Shown here in pieces: positions 1-7,034 of a stretch of DNA of 19,909 bases. Position 1 is the stretch's first letter. Each line of letters opens with the position of its first letter. This DNA comes from WHSW01 sp036794585 (GTDB taxonomy: Bacteria; Actinomycetota; Thermoleophilia; Solirubrobacterales; 70-9): assembly GCA_036794585.1 (NCBI GenBank), contig DAIRGH010000051.1, positions 1-19,909 on the forward strand. The letters are read 5' to 3'. The notes below the pieces were generated by a model that did not search any database, had not been told where the DNA came from, and saw only the letters and a list, made by a program, of their open reading frames with translations. The position numbers were made by a program, and so were the translations under genes.

Positions 1-2
1 CT

Positions 3-302
3 GCCGAGGGCAGGCTCGGGCGCGCGGTCGCCGGCCTGCTCGTGATCGCCGAGGACTACCCGCAGCTCGAAGCGACGCGCAACTTCTCCCAGCTTCAGAG
101 CGACCTGGCCGAGACCGAGGATCAGATCCAGATCACTCGCCGCGTCTACAACGACACGGTCGAGACCTACAACACCGCGATCCAGGTCTTCCCGGCGGTG
201 ATCGTCGCGCGACTGTTCGGCTTCGAAGCGCGCGAGTTCTTCGATGCCCCGGCCGAGGCCGAGGCGACGCCCGCCGTCGACCTCACTTCGACTCGGCGAT
301 GA
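3..302 (+). CDS. lemA: LemA family protein, C-terminal part (5' end outside window)
   Basis: The reading frame is open from the left edge and covers about the last 99 residues of a LemA-family protein. LemA proteins are membrane-anchored and mostly helical, with an N-terminal membrane helix and a helical bundle outside it; their biochemical role is not settled. The visible part has the family's C-terminal signature: AEDYPQLEATRNFSQLQ, then LAETEDQIQITRRVYN, YNTAIQVFP and a terminal FGFEAREFF motif, followed by an Ala/Glu-rich tail. The membrane helix must lie upstream of the window. The TGA stop at 300-302 overlaps the ATG of the next gene at 299-301 (ATGA), so the two are almost certainly co-transcribed and translationally coupled. 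LemA next to a DUF2207 protein is a recurrent bacterial pairing. The ATG-less frame start at the edge means the length cannot be given. Confidence 0.93.
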   Translation, partial: AEGRLGRAVAGLLVIAEDYPQLEATRNFSQLQSDLAETEDQIQITRRVYNDTVETYNTAIQVFPAVIVARLFGFEAREFFDAPAEAEATPAVDLTSTRR

Positions 303-2125
303 GGATTCGCGCGCTCGTGTCGGCGCTCGTCCCTACGGCGCTGGCGGCGCTGGCCCTGGCGGCTCCGGCGCGGGCGGACAGCGCCGACGTCGTCGATGCC
401 GACGTCAGCATGCGCCTGGCTCCCGACGCGAGCCTGCTCGTCACCGAGACGCTGACCTTCGAGTACGACGGCAGCTTCCAGGCCTCTTTTCGCGACATCT
501 TGCTGAAGCGTGGCGAGCAGATCACGGGCGTCCAGGTAAGCGACAACGGCCGCAGGTATCGGTCCGGCGGTTGCACCGTCCAGGGCTGCAGCGACCGGTT
601 CGGAGTCTTCGGCACGGCTCCGACGCTCGACGGCGTGCGGATCGTCTGGCATCACCACGCCAGCGACGAGGCGCGCACTTTCGAGATCAGCTACCGCGTC
701 GTGGGAGGCGCCGTGGCCTACGAAGACATCATCGACGTCGGATGGACGGTCTGGGGCGATCAGTGGGAATTCGATCTGGATCACCTGACCGCGAGCCTCG
801 CCGACCCGGCGCTCGACCCCGACGATCCCGCCTATCGCGTCTGGGGTCATCCGCGTGACGTCGAGGGAGAGACCGTCCGCGGCGACGGGGTGGCGACGCT
901 CGAGGCCGGCGACGTTCGCGCCGGCCAGTTCGTCGAGATGCGAGTCACCGTGCCGCGGACGCCGGGCCAGAACGTCAGCGCCGCGCGGCCCGGCAGCGGC
1001 GAAGGGCTGCCGAAGATCCTCGCTGAGGAGCAGGAGCTCGACGAGGACTTTGACTCGTTCCCCAACCCACAGAAGCGGTGGATCGCCGACAACGCGGTGC
1101 TGCTCGCGCTGATCCTGGCCGCACTGGCGGCGCTGGTGCTGTTCATCTTCGACCGGCTCGCGCGCGAGCACCCGACCAGCTCGCCCGAGTACCTTCCGGG
1201 GCCACCCGACGACGCCACCCCGGCGCTCGCCTACGGTCTCGCCCACGAGGGCTCCGACAGCGACGACACCGTGCTCGCGACGCTGCTCGACCTCGTCGAC
1301 CGGGGCTACTACGAGACCAGCTCCGCGGCCACCGATGACGAGAAGCTCGATCTCGCGCTCAGGCAGCGAACGGATCGGCCGAAGGCCGAGCTGGAAGCGC
1401 ACGAGAAGGAGGTGCTCTCGTTCTTCGACGAGCTACTCGGCGAAAAGACCCTGGCCCTGAGCAAGATGAAGGACGAGATCCCCGAGCACTCATCTACCTG
1501 GCGCAGCCGCTGGGAGCGGATGAAGGAGAAGCTCGACGCCGCCGACGAGGGTCAGCTGCGCTGGGATCGCGACCTCAACGGCCGGCGCTGGCTGGTGTTC
1601 TTCGTCTTGGCAGTGCTCTTCGGAGCGATCGTGCTGATCGACTACGACGTCGACGAAGAGTGGATCGCCCCGGTGGCGATCGGGGTGGCGACGCTGATCG
1701 GCGTGATCGCGTTTCCCCGCAACCGGCTGCGCAGGGTCCATCGGCTCCACCGGCAGCGGACCTCCGACTGGCATGCGTTCGCGCGCTGGACCGAGGACTT
1801 CCCGCGCCTCTCTGACGATCCGCCGGCGACGCTCGAGCTGTGGAAGCGGATCCTCGTCTACGGCGTCGCCTTCGGTACCGCCGACCGGATGATCCAGTCG
1901 GGACGGATTCCGGCGCCGGTCGCCGAGGCGGCCAGCGACGGCTCTTACTGGTGGTCGTATGCCGCTGCCGGTTCGATCGGCGACTCGAGCTTCAGCGCCT
2001 CGGCGTTCAGCGCCGGCTTCGCCGGCCAGGTCGCCCCCGAGAGCTCCAGCGGTGGCGGCGGGGGCGGCTTCTCGGGCGGTGGCGGAGGCGGCTTCTCGGG
2101 CGGCGGTGGCGGCGGGTCCTGGTAG
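299..2125 (+). CDS. DUF2207 family membrane protein with Gly-rich C-terminus
   Basis: This 608-residue protein has the layout of the DUF2207 (predicted membrane protein) family. A signal peptide (about 1-26, ending APARA) is followed by an extracytoplasmic beta-rich domain (about 30-215) containing the family-type stretches VTETLTFEYDGSFQASFRDI and FEISYRVVGGAV. A membrane helix lies at about 266-285, then a cytoplasmic region with the conserved ATLLDLVDRGYYE segment (about 325-345). Two more hydrophobic segments lie at about 431-449 and 456-474. The extreme C-terminus is a run of glycines broken by FS pairs and ending GSW, typical of the family. No enzymatic function is established for DUF2207; a cell-envelope role is inferred from its topology and from coupling to lemA. 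The start is fixed by the ATGA overlap with lemA. Its TAG stop lies three bases from the stop of the convergent exonuclease gene. Confidence 0.92.
   Translation: MRIRALVSALVPTALAALALAAPARADSADVVDADVSMRLAPDASLLVTETLTFEYDGSFQASFRDILLKRGEQITGVQVSDNGRRYRSGGCTVQGCSDRFGVFGTAPTLDGVRIVWHHHASDEARTFEISYRVVGGAVAYEDIIDVGWTVWGDQWEFDLDHLTASLADPALDPDDPAYRVWGHPRDVEGETVRGDGVATLEAGDVRAGQFVEMRVTVPRTPGQNVSAARPGSGEGLPKILAEEQELDEDFDSFPNPQKRWIADNAVLLALILAALAALVLFIFDRLAREHPTSSPEYLPGPPDDATPALAYGLAHEGSDSDDTVLATLLDLVDRGYYETSSAATDDEKLDLALRQRTDRPKAELEAHEKEVLSFFDELLGEKTLALSKMKDEIPEHSSTWRSRWERMKEKLDAADEGQLRWDRDLNGRRWLVFFVLAVLFGAIVLIDYDVDEEWIAPVAIGVATLIGVIAFPRNRLRRVHRLHRQRTSDWHAFARWTEDFPRLSDDPPATLELWKRILVYGVAFGTADRMIQSGRIPAPVAEAASDGSYWWSYAAAGSIGDSSFSASAFSAGFAGQVAPESSSGGGGGGFSGGGGGGFSGGGGGGSW
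2051..2118 (+). repeat. Gly-rich tandem coding repeat
   Basis: About two and a half copies of a roughly 27-base unit encode six glycines followed by Phe-Ser-Gly at the end of the DUF2207 protein. Such low-complexity Gly tails are common in this family. The repeat is purely coding and in frame, but it is a likely site of copy-number variation or assembly error. Confidence 0.75.
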
Positions 2126-2128
2126 CGG

Positions 2129-2998
2129 CTAGGCCGCGGATTTCTCCAGCCGCTCGGCGAGCCGGTTCATGCCTCGCTTGCGCGCCGCGGCCGCGGCCCC
2201 GGTCCAGTCGGTCTGGCGATCCTTCGGCCGCTTTACCTTCGCGTCTCGCAGCGTCGCGATGTCCTTGAAGGCGAGCAGGTCGTCCCGGCTCTCGAGCAGG
2301 CTGGTGCGCAGCTTCGGTCGGGTCTCGGCAAGCGCCGCGTCGAGCACGGCCTCGAGCGATCCGTGGCGGCGCAGCAGCTCGGCCGCGGTCTTCTCGCCGA
2401 CGCCCTTGGCGCCCGGGATCCCGTCGGAGGGATCTCCGCGCAGGGCGATGAAGTCGGGCACGAGCTCGGGTGGGATCCCGTACCGGCGCTCGACCTCCTT
2501 GGCGTCGACGGCCTCGGCGCCCTGCTTGCCGCCGGTGCGCACGTAGAGCACGGTGACGCCGTCGCCGGCGCACTGGTACATGTCGCGGTCGCCCGTCAGC
2601 AGCAGGGCGTGGCCGCCCGCCTCGCGCTCCAGGCGCGCGTAGGTTCCGAGCAGGTCGTCGGCCTCGAGCGACGGATGGTTGGTAACCGTCCAGCCGAAGC
2701 CGCCGAAGAAGTCGGCGCTGTCGGCGAACTGGGGCGCGAGGCCCTCGGGGACCTCGGGGCGCTCGGCGTGATAGCCGGAGAAGAGCTCGACCCGGTAGTC
2801 GGCGGCGTCGGGGCCGAAGCACAGCACGACTGCCCGCGGGCCGTGCTCCTCGACCTCGCGCAGGATCAGATTGCTCGTGCCCAGCAGCGCGTTCACCGGT
2901 TGGCCATCGGAGTCGGTGATCGAATCGGGCAGCGCGTAGAACGCACGGAAGAGCATCGACGGGGCGTCGACGGCGAGCAGGGGGGCGGGAGGGGTCAC
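2129..2998 (-). CDS. 5'-3' exonuclease / FEN-like nuclease (PolA N-terminal type)
   Basis: This is a stand-alone homologue of the 5'-nuclease domain of DNA polymerase I, which removes 5' flaps and RNA primers. From the GTG at 2998 it has 289 residues. The PIN-like part carries AVDAPSMLFRAFYALP (D11), YRVELFSGYHAERP, EADDLLG (E112, D114, D115) and GDRDM (D137, D139). The helix-hairpin-helix part has RGDPSDGIPGAKGVGEKTA (D189, D192). One metal-site aspartate looks absent: where PolA has VVFDAK this protein reads LCFGPD, giving Gly at 62. The frame is open upstream to 3082, but conserved sequence begins only near residue 7. The GTG also overlaps the stop of an 8-codon leader ORF (GTGA), which supports this start. 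A stand-alone copy may aid Okazaki-fragment or RNA-DNA hybrid processing; that role is inferred from the family. Confidence 0.9.
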   Translation of the reverse strand: MTPPAPLLAVDAPSMLFRAFYALPDSITDSDGQPVNALLGTSNLILREVEEHGPRAVVLCFGPDAADYRVELFSGYHAERPEVPEGLAPQFADSADFFGGFGWTVTNHPSLEADDLLGTYARLEREAGGHALLLTGDRDMYQCAGDGVTVLYVRTGGKQGAEAVDAKEVERRYGIPPELVPDFIALRGDPSDGIPGAKGVGEKTAAELLRRHGSLEAVLDAALAETRPKLRTSLLESRDDLLAFKDIATLRDAKVKRPKDRQTDWTGAAAAARKRGMNRLAERLEKSAA

Positions 2999-3021
2999 GG
3001 CGCCGGGAGCGAAACGTTCAT
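2995..3021 (-). other. 8-codon leaderless uORF overlapping the exonuclease start
   Basis: An ATG at 3021 opens a short frame encoding MNVSLPAP and ending in a TGA at 2997-2995, which overlaps the exonuclease GTG (2998-2996) as GTGA. The ATG sits seven bases after a TACGGT -10-like box, the spacing seen at other leaderless starts here, and the GTG has no clear Shine-Dalgarno. The simplest reading is a leader peptide that delivers ribosomes to the GTG by termination-reinitiation. The alternative is a one-base indel, with MNVSLPAP being the true N-terminus of the nuclease. Confidence 0.45.
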
Positions 3022-3028
3022 CGCGCCC

Positions 3029-3034
3029 ACCGTA
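3029..3034 (-). promoter_or_regulatory. -10 box TACGGT, exonuclease promoter
   Basis: The minus strand reads TACGGT followed by seven bases and the ATG at 3021. This is the TANNNT-N6-10-start arrangement repeated in this window and suggests transcription starts at or next to that ATG. I see no convincing -35 element. It lies 24 bases from the opposite-strand TAGGAT of the desaturase, forming a compact divergent promoter region. Confidence 0.45.
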
Positions 3035-3058
3035 GCGGCCGAGATCGGCTGGCTGCCG

Positions 3059-3064
3059 TAGGAT
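3059..3064 (+). promoter_or_regulatory. -10 box TAGGAT with 5' leader and SD, desaturase promoter
   Basis: TAGGAT stands 52 bases upstream of the desaturase ATG at 3117. The leader ends in AGAGGA (3104-3109), a good Shine-Dalgarno seven bases before the ATG. This is the one promoter in the window that appears to give a conventional leadered mRNA. A second partial box (TAGGGC, about 3084-3089) in the leader is a weaker alternative. Confidence 0.5.
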
Positions 3065-3116
3065 GGGCGCGCGCGGGACCAATTAGGGCAACCGAAAACG
3101 GAAAGAGGATCGCGGG

Positions 3117-4145
3117 ATGGCTGAGACAGACTCAACGCACGCGCTAGCTCCGTACGCCCGGGCACGGGTGGGCGCCGCGATCGCCGACCTGGCGACGTCG
3201 GTGGTCGCATACCTGGCGCTCAGCGCGGGCATGTACCTGACCTTCGACACGATCTCGATCTGGCTGACCGTTGCGCTCGCGATCCCCGCCGGCGGGTTCC
3301 TGCTGCGCACCTTCATCGTCTTTCACGACTGCGGCCACGGCTCGTTCCTGCCCAGTAAGCGCGCCAACCGCTGGCTCGGCAGGTTCACCGCCCTGCTCGT
3401 CTGGCAGCCGTTTGCGAACTGGCGCCACGATCACGCCGTCCATCACGGCACCGCCGGCGACCTGGACCGCCGCGGCCAGGGCGACGTGCCGACCCTGACG
3501 GTCGACGAGTACTACGAGCGCCCCTGGCTTTCGCGCCTCGGCTACCGCCTGTTTCGCAACCCGCTGGTGATGTTCGGGGTGGGCCCGATCTGGTCGCTGA
3601 TGATCGGCCCCCGCCTGAGCTCGCTGGAGAAGCGAAAGCGCCTGCGCAACAGCATCACGCTCACCAACCTCTTGCTCGGCGGCGCGATCACGGGCCTGAT
3701 CCTGCTGGTCGGCTGGAAGGCGTTCCTGTTCGTCGAGATGATTCCGGCGTTCCTCGCCGCGATGGCCGGCGTCTGGCTGTTCTACGTCCAGCACCAGTTC
3801 GAGGACGTCTACTGGGAGAGCTCGGAGCGCTGGAGCTACGACGACGCCGCGCTCCGGGGCAGCTCGTATCTGAAGCTCCCGCAGCCGCTGCAGTTCTTCA
3901 CCGGCAACATCGGGCTGCACCACGTCCACCACCTGAACGCGCGCATCCCCAACTACAACCTGCAGCGCGCCCACGACGAGAACGAGGTGTTTCACAGCGT
4001 CCCCGTGCTCGGCTTCGGCGACGCATTGAAGTGCGTGCGGCTGAAGCTGATCGACACCGACGCCGGCCGCCTCGTCACCTGGGCCGAGGCGCGCGAGATC
4101 GCCGACCGCTCGCCCAGGGCGGTGCCCGCGACCGCAGAGATGTAG
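3117..4145 (+). CDS. Membrane fatty acid desaturase
   Basis: This 342-residue integral membrane di-iron desaturase introduces a double bond into acyl chains of membrane lipids using O2 and an electron donor (ferredoxin or similar, not encoded nearby). Three histidine clusters are visible: HDCGHGS (H70, H74), HDHAVHH (H104, H106, H109, H110) and GLHHVHHLN (H268, H269, H271, H272), with an extra H226 in VQHQFED. Hydrophobic segments lie at about 23-43, 48-68, 184-204 and 206-226, giving the usual hairpin pairs with the His boxes on the cytoplasmic side. The length matches the family. The start is the ATG following an AGAGGA ribosome site. The spacing NWRHDHAVHHGT-AGDLDRRGQGD resembles delta-12/omega-type bacterial desaturases, but the position of the double bond cannot be read from sequence. 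The gene ends one base from the stop of the convergent hydrolase gene. Confidence 0.95.
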   Translation: MAETDSTHALAPYARARVGAAIADLATSVVAYLALSAGMYLTFDTISIWLTVALAIPAGGFLLRTFIVFHDCGHGSFLPSKRANRWLGRFTALLVWQPFANWRHDHAVHHGTAGDLDRRGQGDVPTLTVDEYYERPWLSRLGYRLFRNPLVMFGVGPIWSLMIGPRLSSLEKRKRLRNSITLTNLLLGGAITGLILLVGWKAFLFVEMIPAFLAAMAGVWLFYVQHQFEDVYWESSERWSYDDAALRGSSYLKLPQPLQFFTGNIGLHHVHHLNARIPNYNLQRAHDENEVFHSVPVLGFGDALKCVRLKLIDTDAGRLVTWAEAREIADRSPRAVPATAEM

Positions 4146-4146
4146 G

Positions 4147-5532
4147 TCAGTGCCGGCGCAGGAAGCGCCGGATCGTCTTCGCGGCGGCGCCGTCGTGGTG
4201 GATCAGCGAGTCGACGTGTCCGGCGTTGCGGGCCACGAACAGCCGCGAACGGGGAAACAGGTCGGCCGTCCACCTGCCCTCCTGAGGCGTCGTCAGGTTG
4301 TCCATCTCGCCCGAGACGACCAGCACCGGCGCCCGCGTGGGCTCGTCGTCGGGTGAGATCGGCTGCTCGTAGACCGCGGTCGGTGCCGGCCAGTTGAGGC
4401 ACTGCAGGTATCCCTGGTACTCGGAGAGGGCGATCTCGCGGGGCCGAAACGGGCCGAGGTTGTGGGCGTGGCGCCGGATCGCGCGCTCGAGCTCTCGCCT
4501 GCGCTCGGACTCCGACGAGGTCTTCTCCCAGATCATCGGGTAGTCGTTGCAGCTCACCGCCAGCTCACTGCCGCGCGCGTACTCCAGCGGATCGCCGCTG
4601 GTGACCCGGGAGTAGAGCCGGGTCTCGCGGTTCCAAGGCTTGTCCCGCCCGCGGCGCAACAGCCTGCCGGCACGGTCGAGATCGAGATAGGACTCGGGCG
4701 TGCCGTAGGTGGAGCGGCCGAGGCCCCGAATCAGGGGTTCGACCGTCCAGCCCTTGCGGCGCAGGAACCGGGCCAGCGTGTACAGGCGGCCGACGACGTC
4801 GCCCGAGCAATCGGGCGAGCGCCGGCAGGCGAGCCTCAGCGAGCGGACCCCGGTGCGGATCAGGCTTCCGTACCACGGCGACTCGCCCTTCGCCGGGTAG
4901 GCGGAGTCGAGCACCAGCGCCCGCAGGGTTTCGCCGTGGCGGTAGGCGTAGGACTGGGCCAGGTAGGTGCCGTAGGAGTCCCCGTAGAGCGTGATCCGGT
5001 TCAGCCCCAGCGCCTTGCGGACCGCGTTCAGGTCGTCCGCCCCCGCCGACGTGCGGTAGGAGACGAAGCGCTTTCCGAGCTGCCGCGCGCACTCCGCGAG
5101 CGTGATCCATTCCGGCCCGAGGCCGTGCTGAAGCTCGGGGCACTTGATCCTCTCCGAGCGCCCGGTTCCGCGCATGTCCACCACCACCAGGTCGCGGCGG
5201 CGCAGCAGGTTCTGGAAGAGGTGAACGTAGGCGTTCGCCGTGCCGGTGCTGGCAACGCCCGGCCCGCCCTCCTGGGCGAAGATCGTGCCCAGCGAAGGGC
5301 GGTTGTCCCGATCGCGCGTGCGGACCGCGAACGCGATCCGCGTCGTGCCGTAAGACGGGTCGGCGCGCTCGAACGGAACCCGGATCGAGCCGCAGCGAAA
5401 TCCCGGCGGCTCTGGCACCGCGCCGCAGGGATGCAGCCGCACCCGCTCCGCCGCCGTCGCCGACTGGCTGTCGCAGAGGCCGGCGGCAAGCGCGAAGCAC
5501 GACAGCAGGCAGGCTGCAGGTGCACGGCCCAT
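4147..5532 (-). CDS. Secreted alpha/beta hydrolase, TAP-like C-terminal domain
   Basis: This 461-residue (from ATG 5532) alpha/beta-hydrolase resembles actinobacterial tripeptidyl/prolyl aminopeptidase-like exported enzymes. An N-terminal signal peptide (about 1-28, ending SATAA) is followed by the oxyanion-loop motif EGGPGVAS, then VDMRGTGRS, the nucleophile elbow YGDSYGTY (Ser186), the acid in VSGEMDNLT (Asp411) and His439 in NAGHVD. The C-terminal part with the PVLVV-G--D-LT-P arrangement matches the TAP-like domain. Several Cys residues outside the signal peptide suggest disulfides, consistent with export. A GTG three codons upstream (5541) also opens the frame, but it lies inside the -10 box TAGGGT. 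The ATG at 5532, seven bases past that box, is therefore preferred as a leaderless start. Substrate may be peptide or ester; sequence alone does not decide. Confidence 0.92.
   Translation of the reverse strand: MGRAPAACLLSCFALAAGLCDSQSATAAERVRLHPCGAVPEPPGFRCGSIRVPFERADPSYGTTRIAFAVRTRDRDNRPSLGTIFAQEGGPGVASTGTANAYVHLFQNLLRRRDLVVVDMRGTGRSERIKCPELQHGLGPEWITLAECARQLGKRFVSYRTSAGADDLNAVRKALGLNRITLYGDSYGTYLAQSYAYRHGETLRALVLDSAYPAKGESPWYGSLIRTGVRSLRLACRRSPDCSGDVVGRLYTLARFLRRKGWTVEPLIRGLGRSTYGTPESYLDLDRAGRLLRRGRDKPWNRETRLYSRVTSGDPLEYARGSELAVSCNDYPMIWEKTSSESERRRELERAIRRHAHNLGPFRPREIALSEYQGYLQCLNWPAPTAVYEQPISPDDEPTRAPVLVVSGEMDNLTTPQEGRWTADLFPRSRLFVARNAGHVDSLIHHDGAAAKTIRRFLRRH
4153..4171. terminator. Perfect 7-bp GC hairpin at convergent 3' ends
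   Basis: CCGGCGC (4153-4159), loop AGGAA, GCGCCGG (4165-4171) form a perfect stem-loop starting eight bases after the desaturase stop, inside the last codons of the convergent hydrolase gene. There is no T-tract on either strand, so it is not a canonical intrinsic terminator. It could still act as a pause/terminator or 3'-end stabiliser for the desaturase mRNA, because there is no other intergenic space. Confidence 0.4.
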
Positions 5533-5539
5533 CGGCCGC

Positions 5540-5545
5540 ACCCTA
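5540..5545 (-). promoter_or_regulatory. -10 box TAGGGT, leaderless hydrolase promoter
   Basis: The minus strand reads TAGGGT, seven bases, then the ATG at 5532 of the alpha/beta hydrolase. There is no Shine-Dalgarno between them. This is one of the cleanest examples of the leaderless pattern in the window, and it decides the start codon of that gene. Confidence 0.6.
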
Positions 5546-5576
5546 GACGTGCGCTGCTGCTATTCCTAGTACTGGC

Positions 5577-6020
5577 GTGAGCTCCAAGCGCGCGAGCCTG
5601 ATCGGCATCAATCACGTCGCGCTCGAGGTCGGCGACCTCGAGGCGGCGCTTGAGTGGTACGGGCGCGTGTTCGAGTTCGAGCTGCGCGGCCGGGTCCCAG
5701 GGATGGCCTTCCTCGACATGGGCGATCAGTTCATCGCCCTCGCCGAGGGCCGCGAGCAGCCCGCCGACGACGGGCGCCATTTCGGGCTCGTCGTCGACGA
5801 CCTCGAGGTCGCCAGGCAGGCGCTTGCCGACGCCGGCGCCGAGATCTTGCCGGGCCGCGGGCTCGACTTCCGCGACCCGTGGGGAAACCACATCCAGGTG
5901 GTCGAGTACGCGCGGATCCAGTTCTCGAAGACCCCCGCGGTGCTCGAGGGGATGGGAGCGGGCGAGCTGGAGAAAAGCGAGGCGGCGCTCGCCGAGTTGC
6001 GCGACAAGGGCCTCGCCTAG
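5577..6020 (+). CDS. VOC (glyoxalase/bleomycin-resistance fold) family protein
   Basis: This 147-residue single-domain vicinal-oxygen-chelate protein has two beta-alpha-beta-beta-beta modules. The first begins INHVALEVGDLEAALEWYGRVF and the second begins GRHFGLVVDDLEVARQAL and ends in FRDPWGNHIQVVEY. Likely metal ligands are H13, H68 and E110; a ligand from the first module's last strand is not obvious. The family includes glyoxalases, dioxygenases and thiol transferases, and the PWGNHIQVVE end is typical of glyoxalase/dioxygenase-superfamily members of unassigned substrate. The start is a GTG at 5577 without a Shine-Dalgarno. The AT-rich stretch TATTCCTAGTAC (5561-5572) just upstream probably holds its promoter, 44 bases from the divergent hydrolase ATG. 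The TAG stop overlaps that of the convergent dehydrogenase. A C-terminal helical tail of about 35 residues extends past the core fold. Confidence 0.88.
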   Translation: MSSKRASLIGINHVALEVGDLEAALEWYGRVFEFELRGRVPGMAFLDMGDQFIALAEGREQPADDGRHFGLVVDDLEVARQALADAGAEILPGRGLDFRDPWGNHIQVVEYARIQFSKTPAVLEGMGAGELEKSEAALAELRDKGLA

Positions 6021-6964
6021 CCCGCCCGGCTGTAGACCTCCGGGTTGACGCAGTGCGGCATCGGCTCGCCGGCGAGCCCGGCGAGGAGGTTGTCGACCGC
6101 GAGTCGTGCCATCGCCTCGCGGGTGCGGTGAGTGGCCGAGCCGAGGTGGGGGACGACCAGGAGGTTCGGCGCCGCCAGCAGCGGGTGGTCGTCGGGCAGC
6201 GGCTCGGGGTCGGTGACGTCGAGCGCTGCGCCCGCGATCCATCCTTCGCGCAGCGCCCGTTCGAGTGCAGCCGTGTCGACGATCGGCCCGCGGGCCGTGT
6301 TGACGAGATAGGCGGTCGGCTTCATCGCCTGCAGCGCTCCCTCGCCGATCAGGCCGCGCGTCTCGGCGCTGAGCGGCGCGTGGATGCTGACGAAGTCCGC
6401 CCGCGCCAGCAAAGCGGCGAGCCGATCGCCGGCGTCGCGGCCGGCGAACAGCACCTCGCAGTCGAAGCCCTCCAGACGCCGGGCGACCGCCTTGCCGATC
6501 CGGCCGGCGCCGACGATCGCCACCGTCGATCCGTGCAGGTCGCGGCCGAGCAGGAACGAGGGCTCCCAGGTTCGCCACTCGCCCGCGCGCACGATCCGCT
6601 CGCCCTCGTTGAGGCGGCGCGCGATCGCCAGCATCAGCGCCACGGCCAGGTCGGCGGTCGAGTCGGTCAATACGTCGGGGGTGTTTCCCACCGGGATGCC
6701 CCGCGCGGTGGCGGCATCGACGTCGACGTTGTCGGTGCCGACGGCGTAGTTGGAGATCGCCCGCAGCCGCTCGGCCGCGGCGATCAGCTCGGCGTCGACG
6801 CTGTCCGTGAGCATGCTCAGCAGCCCCTCCGTGTCGCCGACCGCGGCCACGAGCCGTTCGCGCGGGGGCGGTTCGCGCTCGGGCCAGACCTCGACCTCGT
6901 GCTCGGCGCGCAGCCGGTCGAGGTCGGGGCCTGGCAGCTCGCGGGTGACGAAGCATCGAGCCAT
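6017..6964 (-). CDS. D-2-hydroxyacid dehydrogenase (glyoxylate/hydroxypyruvate reductase type)
   Basis: This 315-residue NAD(P)-dependent D-isomer-specific 2-hydroxyacid dehydrogenase is closest in pattern to D-glycerate dehydrogenase/glyoxylate reductase. The N-terminal part has the SNYAVGTDNVDVDAATARGI substrate-domain motif. The Rossmann motif is GAGRIG (152-157), with an NADP-compatible AGRD rather than an acidic residue at the end of strand 2. The catalytic triad is Arg225 (NTARG), Glu254 (DPEP) and His273 (PHLGSAT). The reaction would reduce glyoxylate or hydroxypyruvate to the D-hydroxyacid. The frame extends two codons further to a TTG, but the ATG at 6964 lies six bases from the -10 box TATTTT with no Shine-Dalgarno, so the leaderless ATG is preferred. 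It is tail-to-tail with the VOC gene, sharing CTAG for both stops. Confidence 0.93.
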   Translation of the reverse strand: MARCFVTRELPGPDLDRLRAEHEVEVWPEREPPPRERLVAAVGDTEGLLSMLTDSVDAELIAAAERLRAISNYAVGTDNVDVDAATARGIPVGNTPDVLTDSTADLAVALMLAIARRLNEGERIVRAGEWRTWEPSFLLGRDLHGSTVAIVGAGRIGKAVARRLEGFDCEVLFAGRDAGDRLAALLARADFVSIHAPLSAETRGLIGEGALQAMKPTAYLVNTARGPIVDTAALERALREGWIAGAALDVTDPEPLPDDHPLLAAPNLLVVPHLGSATHRTREAMARLAVDNLLAGLAGEPMPHCVNPEVYSRAG

Positions 6965-6970
6965 CGTCAA

Positions 6971-6976
6971 AAAATA
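6971..6976 (-). promoter_or_regulatory. -10 box TATTTT, leaderless dehydrogenase promoter
   Basis: The minus strand reads TATTTT, six bases, then the dehydrogenase ATG at 6964. It sits in one of the most AT-rich stretches of the window (CAAAAAATAG on the plus strand), which stands out against the surrounding GC-rich sequence. Confidence 0.55.
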
Positions 6977-7034
6977 GGCGCCTCAACAGCGGCGCGTCTC
7001 GGCTACGCCTCGCAGCGCTGTCACACTCGCGGCG

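Noticed and set aside
167..1402. Minus-strand open frame of 411 codons opposite lemA and the DUF2207 gene
   Set aside because: Antisense shadow; the plus strand carries recognisable LemA and DUF2207 sequence.
2051..2118. Possible CRISPR-like or minisatellite array
   Set aside because: The units are in-frame Gly-Phe-Ser codons at the end of a coding region with no spacers.
4031..4402. Short open frames across the desaturase/hydrolase junction
   Set aside because: They straddle two well-supported genes and have no start signal or family pattern.
4462..5580. Plus-strand open frame of 372 codons opposite the hydrolase
   Set aside because: No motifs; the minus strand has a complete Ser-Asp-His hydrolase and signal peptide.
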